8,556 bases of DNA, taken from the NCBI GenBank assembly GCA_040235395.1, contig JBECKS010000073.1:1-8556 (forward strand), written 5' to 3'. The notes beneath the pieces are model-generated. The model saw only the letters and a list, made by a program, of their open reading frames with translations. It was not told the DNA's origin and did no database searches. The position numbers and the translations under genes are program-made. How positions within the stretch are numbered: the first letter of the stretch is position 1; each line of letters opens with the position of its first letter. Positions 7,301-8,556 of this stretch are shown here, piece after piece. Origin of the DNA: JBECKS01 sp040235395 (GTDB taxonomy: Bacteria; Pseudomonadota; Gammaproteobacteria; Pseudomonadales; JBECKS01).

Positions 7301-8556
7301 AGAAATCAATCTTGATCAGTTCTATGCCTTGCAAACCGAAACCCTGCGCGTGCATGAAAAGTATTTAGAAAACCCTGCGCAATATGTAGAAAGCTTTCAG
7401 GCCTTGTTAACGCAATTAACCGACTTGATGCGTGATAATCCGCAATTTGAATTACCAGCAAGCATTGAAAAAAGTCTTAATGCCTTTAACGAACAACAAA
7501 AAGAAACCATTAAAGTTCACGAAAGCTTTCTGAATCAACAAGCAAAAGCCTCTGAAGCCAGTCTTCAACTGATGACGCAACATTATTCACTGTTAACGGG
7601 TGGTGCGCCTGTTGTTTCTGCGGCGCCTGTTTCCAAACCTGTTCAGGAAAACAAAGTTGCAGCACCTGTTGCTAAACCTGTTCCTGTTCAGGCAGAAGTT
7701 GTTAATGCGGTAATGCCTGCTGCTCAAGAAGCTCAAGGGTTTGATGTTGCTGCTTTAACAAAAGAAATGTTGGATGTTGTAGCAGAAAAAACGGGTTACC
7801 CCAGTGAAATGCTCGAACTTGATATGGATATGGAAGCAGATTTAGGTATCGATTCCATTAAACGTGTAGAAATTCTGGGCTCTATACAAGAAGCGCATCC
7901 CGAATTACCAGAACTGGATCCGGAAGCACTCGCTGAATTAAGAACCCTAAAACAGATTGTTAATTACATTAAGGATCAAGTACCTGTTTCTGGTTTAACG
8001 ACATCGTCTGCTGTTGTGAGCACGGCTTCTGCACCAGTGGCTTCTGGTTTTGATGTTGTTGCCTTAACAGAAGAAATGTTAGCAGTAGTTGCAGAAAAAA
8101 CAGGTTACCCCAGCGAAATGCTTGAGCTTGATATGGATATGGAAGCGGACTTAGGAATTGATTCCATTAAGCGCGTTGAAATTTTGGGCTCAATACAAGA
8201 AGCACATCCCGAATTACCAGAACTGGATCCGGAAGCGCTCGCGGAACTTCGAACCCTTAAGCAGATAGTTGATCATATTAAGGATCAGGTACCTGCAGGT
8301 GCAGGTGTAAATGTAGCAACTGCAAATGTTGCGGTTTCAACATCACCTTCAGTGAGTTCTTCTTTTGATGTTGCTGCATTAACAGAAGAAATGTTGGCAG
8401 TGGTTGCAGAAAAAACGGGTTACCCCAGCGAAATGCTTGAGCTCGACATGGATATGGAAGCGGACTTAGGAATTGATTCCATCAAGCGTGTTGAAATTCT
8501 TGGATCTATTCAAGAGGCGCATCCTGAATTACCAGAACTGGATCCAGAAGCGTTAG
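4323..8556 (+). CDS. pfaA: PfaA, polyunsaturated fatty acid synthase subunit (KS-AT-ACP repeats), C-terminus cut by window edge
   Basis: First 1411 codons of a giant cytoplasmic multidomain synthase that builds long-chain omega-3 fatty acids (EPA, DHA or similar) from malonyl units together with PfaB, PfaC and PfaD. The ketosynthase (about 8-465) has DAACASS with active-site Cys210, EAHGTGT with His345 and GHLKAAAG with His385, ending in FGFGGTNFH. The acyltransferase (about 583-880) has FPGQGSQY, GHSFGE with nucleophile Ser682, and AFHTS with His788. A helical region (about 994-1093) and an Ala/Pro/Val-rich linker lead to acyl carrier repeats. Their phosphopantetheine serines, in GIDSIKR, are Ser1178, Ser1281 and Ser1386; the third repeat is cut by the edge. 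A ketoreductase domain is expected beyond. No frameshift or internal stop was found. PfaE is the likely activating enzyme. The fatty acid product cannot be told from this part. Confidence 0.96.
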   Translation, partial: MKNFKLGDNPIAVVGMASLMPDAKDLSSYWDNIVERLVSIVDVPADRWSIDDYYDADPRVPDKTYCKRGAFIPDIDFNPVEYGLPPNILEVTDVSQLLGLVVAKDVLSDSGILSEDDFNHDRIGITLGIGGGQKLSAALTARLQYPVIDKVLKNAGVPDAERNAVIEKYKKAFVPWEENSFPGLLGNVIAGRIANRFNFGGMNSVVDAACASSLSAIKMAVNELVLGNSDMMITGGSCTDNSIFMYMSFSKTPAFTPAEFIKPFDAESNGMMVGEGLGMIALKRLEDAERDGDRIYAVIKGMGSSSDGRFKSIYAPRPEGQAKALKRAYDQAGFEPRTVGLVEAHGTGTAAGDVAEFNSLKLVFGEDNDKKQYIALGSVKSQIGHLKAAAGAAGFIKCALALHHKVLPPTASVKTPNPKLGIEESPFYINAETRPWLPAEDGSPRRAAVSAFGFGGTNFHFVLEEYQKEIIGATRLKHVDQVSLIAADNEKALLEECKNLLSSLNENASPLQYQAFIELTRLRKIENNQARLAFVSNEAAIAKQFLELAIKTLSDKQGESSWELPQGISYQQKGSDVSGKVVALFPGQGSQYLRMGDALAQDYPEFREGYAKLDTLFAKDGLGRLSDIVYPIASFTQEDKKAQEARLQLTQHAQPSIGAFSVGAYKLFKQAGFAADFVAGHSFGELSALWAAGVYSEEDFYFLAKSRGAAMAAPDDKDFDAGTMMAVSGDISALEKVLKNHSDIKIANFNSNAQVVIAGAKKALADAQEELKAAGLKLIQLPVSAAFHTSLVAHAQKPFAKAIDAVKFSKPSIPVYANGTGKAHEASGEKIKKALKDHILNSVQFRDEVENIYKDGGRIFVEFGPKNVLAKLCDNILEGKEDVVTLAVNPAPTKNADSQLKLLAAKLAVIGVNLADIDPYVAPRVEHATEKPSPLNIKISAAAYVSDKTRKAFVDGLNDGFTLQAEKEVRVEVPVAGTPTLASSSANTSVVNAEINLDQFYALQTETLRVHEKYLENPAQYVESFQALLTQLTDLMRDNPQFELPASIEKSLNAFNEQQKETIKVHESFLNQQAKASEASLQLMTQHYSLLTGGAPVVSAAPVSKPVQENKVAAPVAKPVPVQAEVVNAVMPAAQEAQGFDVAALTKEMLDVVAEKTGYPSEMLELDMDMEADLGIDSIKRVEILGSIQEAHPELPELDPEALAELRTLKQIVNYIKDQVPVSGLTTSSAVVSTASAPVASGFDVVALTEEMLAVVAEKTGYPSEMLELDMDMEADLGIDSIKRVEILGSIQEAHPELPELDPEALAELRTLKQIVDHIKDQVPAGAGVNVATANVAVSTSPSVSSSFDVAALTEEMLAVVAEKTGYPSEMLELDMDMEADLGIDSIKRVEILGSIQEAHPELPELDPEAL
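7740..8556 (+). repeat. Tandem acyl carrier protein repeats in pfaA
   Basis: Three in-frame repeats of 246 bp (82 residues): 7740-7985, 8049-8294 and 8364 to the window end. Linkers of 21 and 23 residues, rich in Ala/Ser/Val, separate them. Repeats 1 and 2 differ at 5 of 82 residues; repeats 2 and 3 differ at 1 of the 64 comparable residues, though many codons carry silent differences. Each has the motif LGIDSIKRVEILGSIQ, whose serine takes the phosphopantetheine arm. More copies probably follow beyond the edge, since PfaA proteins commonly carry four or more. Confidence 0.95.

Overview
The window looks like a chromosomal segment from a marine-type gammaproteobacterium of moderate GC. This rests on gene content: the front end of a pfa gene cluster for omega-3 polyunsaturated fatty acid (PUFA) synthesis, plus a lipopolysaccharide inner-core heptosyltransferase typical of Gram-negative bacteria. 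I cannot name the genus from sequence alone. The order pfaE (reverse), then a regulator in the pfaR position, then pfaA resembles the layout known from Shewanella-type PUFA clusters.

Left part (1-2039, minus strand): pfaE encodes the Sfp-type phosphopantetheinyl transferase that would activate the PfaA acyl carrier domains. It is followed 39 bp downstream by a TPR-sulfotransferase gene that runs off the left edge. The two are probably one transcription unit.

Middle (2040-3564): a 179-bp divergent region with three 16-bp tandem repeats separates pfaE from waaC (plus strand). After waaC comes a 338-bp noncoding region leading to the regulator gene. A 41-bp element (about 78% identical, ending in GTTATAGTCT) occurs in both noncoding regions. 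It places the same -35/-10-like arrangement before waaC and before the regulator/pfaA pair, which suggests shared control.

Right part (3565-8556, plus strand): the 238-residue regulator has the fold order of an IS481-family transposase (HTH, second HTH, start of the DDE domain). Both visible catalytic aspartates are lost and the protein ends before the catalytic glutamate, so it looks like a domesticated transposase. pfaA begins 41 bp later and fills the rest of the window: ketosynthase, acyltransferase, a helical linker and at least three near-identical acyl carrier protein repeats. It is open at the right edge; the ketoreductase and pfaBCD would lie beyond.

Working together, PfaE loads phosphopantetheine onto the ACP serines of PfaA, and the regulator probably controls pfaA expression. 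WaaC and the sulfotransferase have no direct known role in PUFA synthesis, though all may affect the cell envelope.
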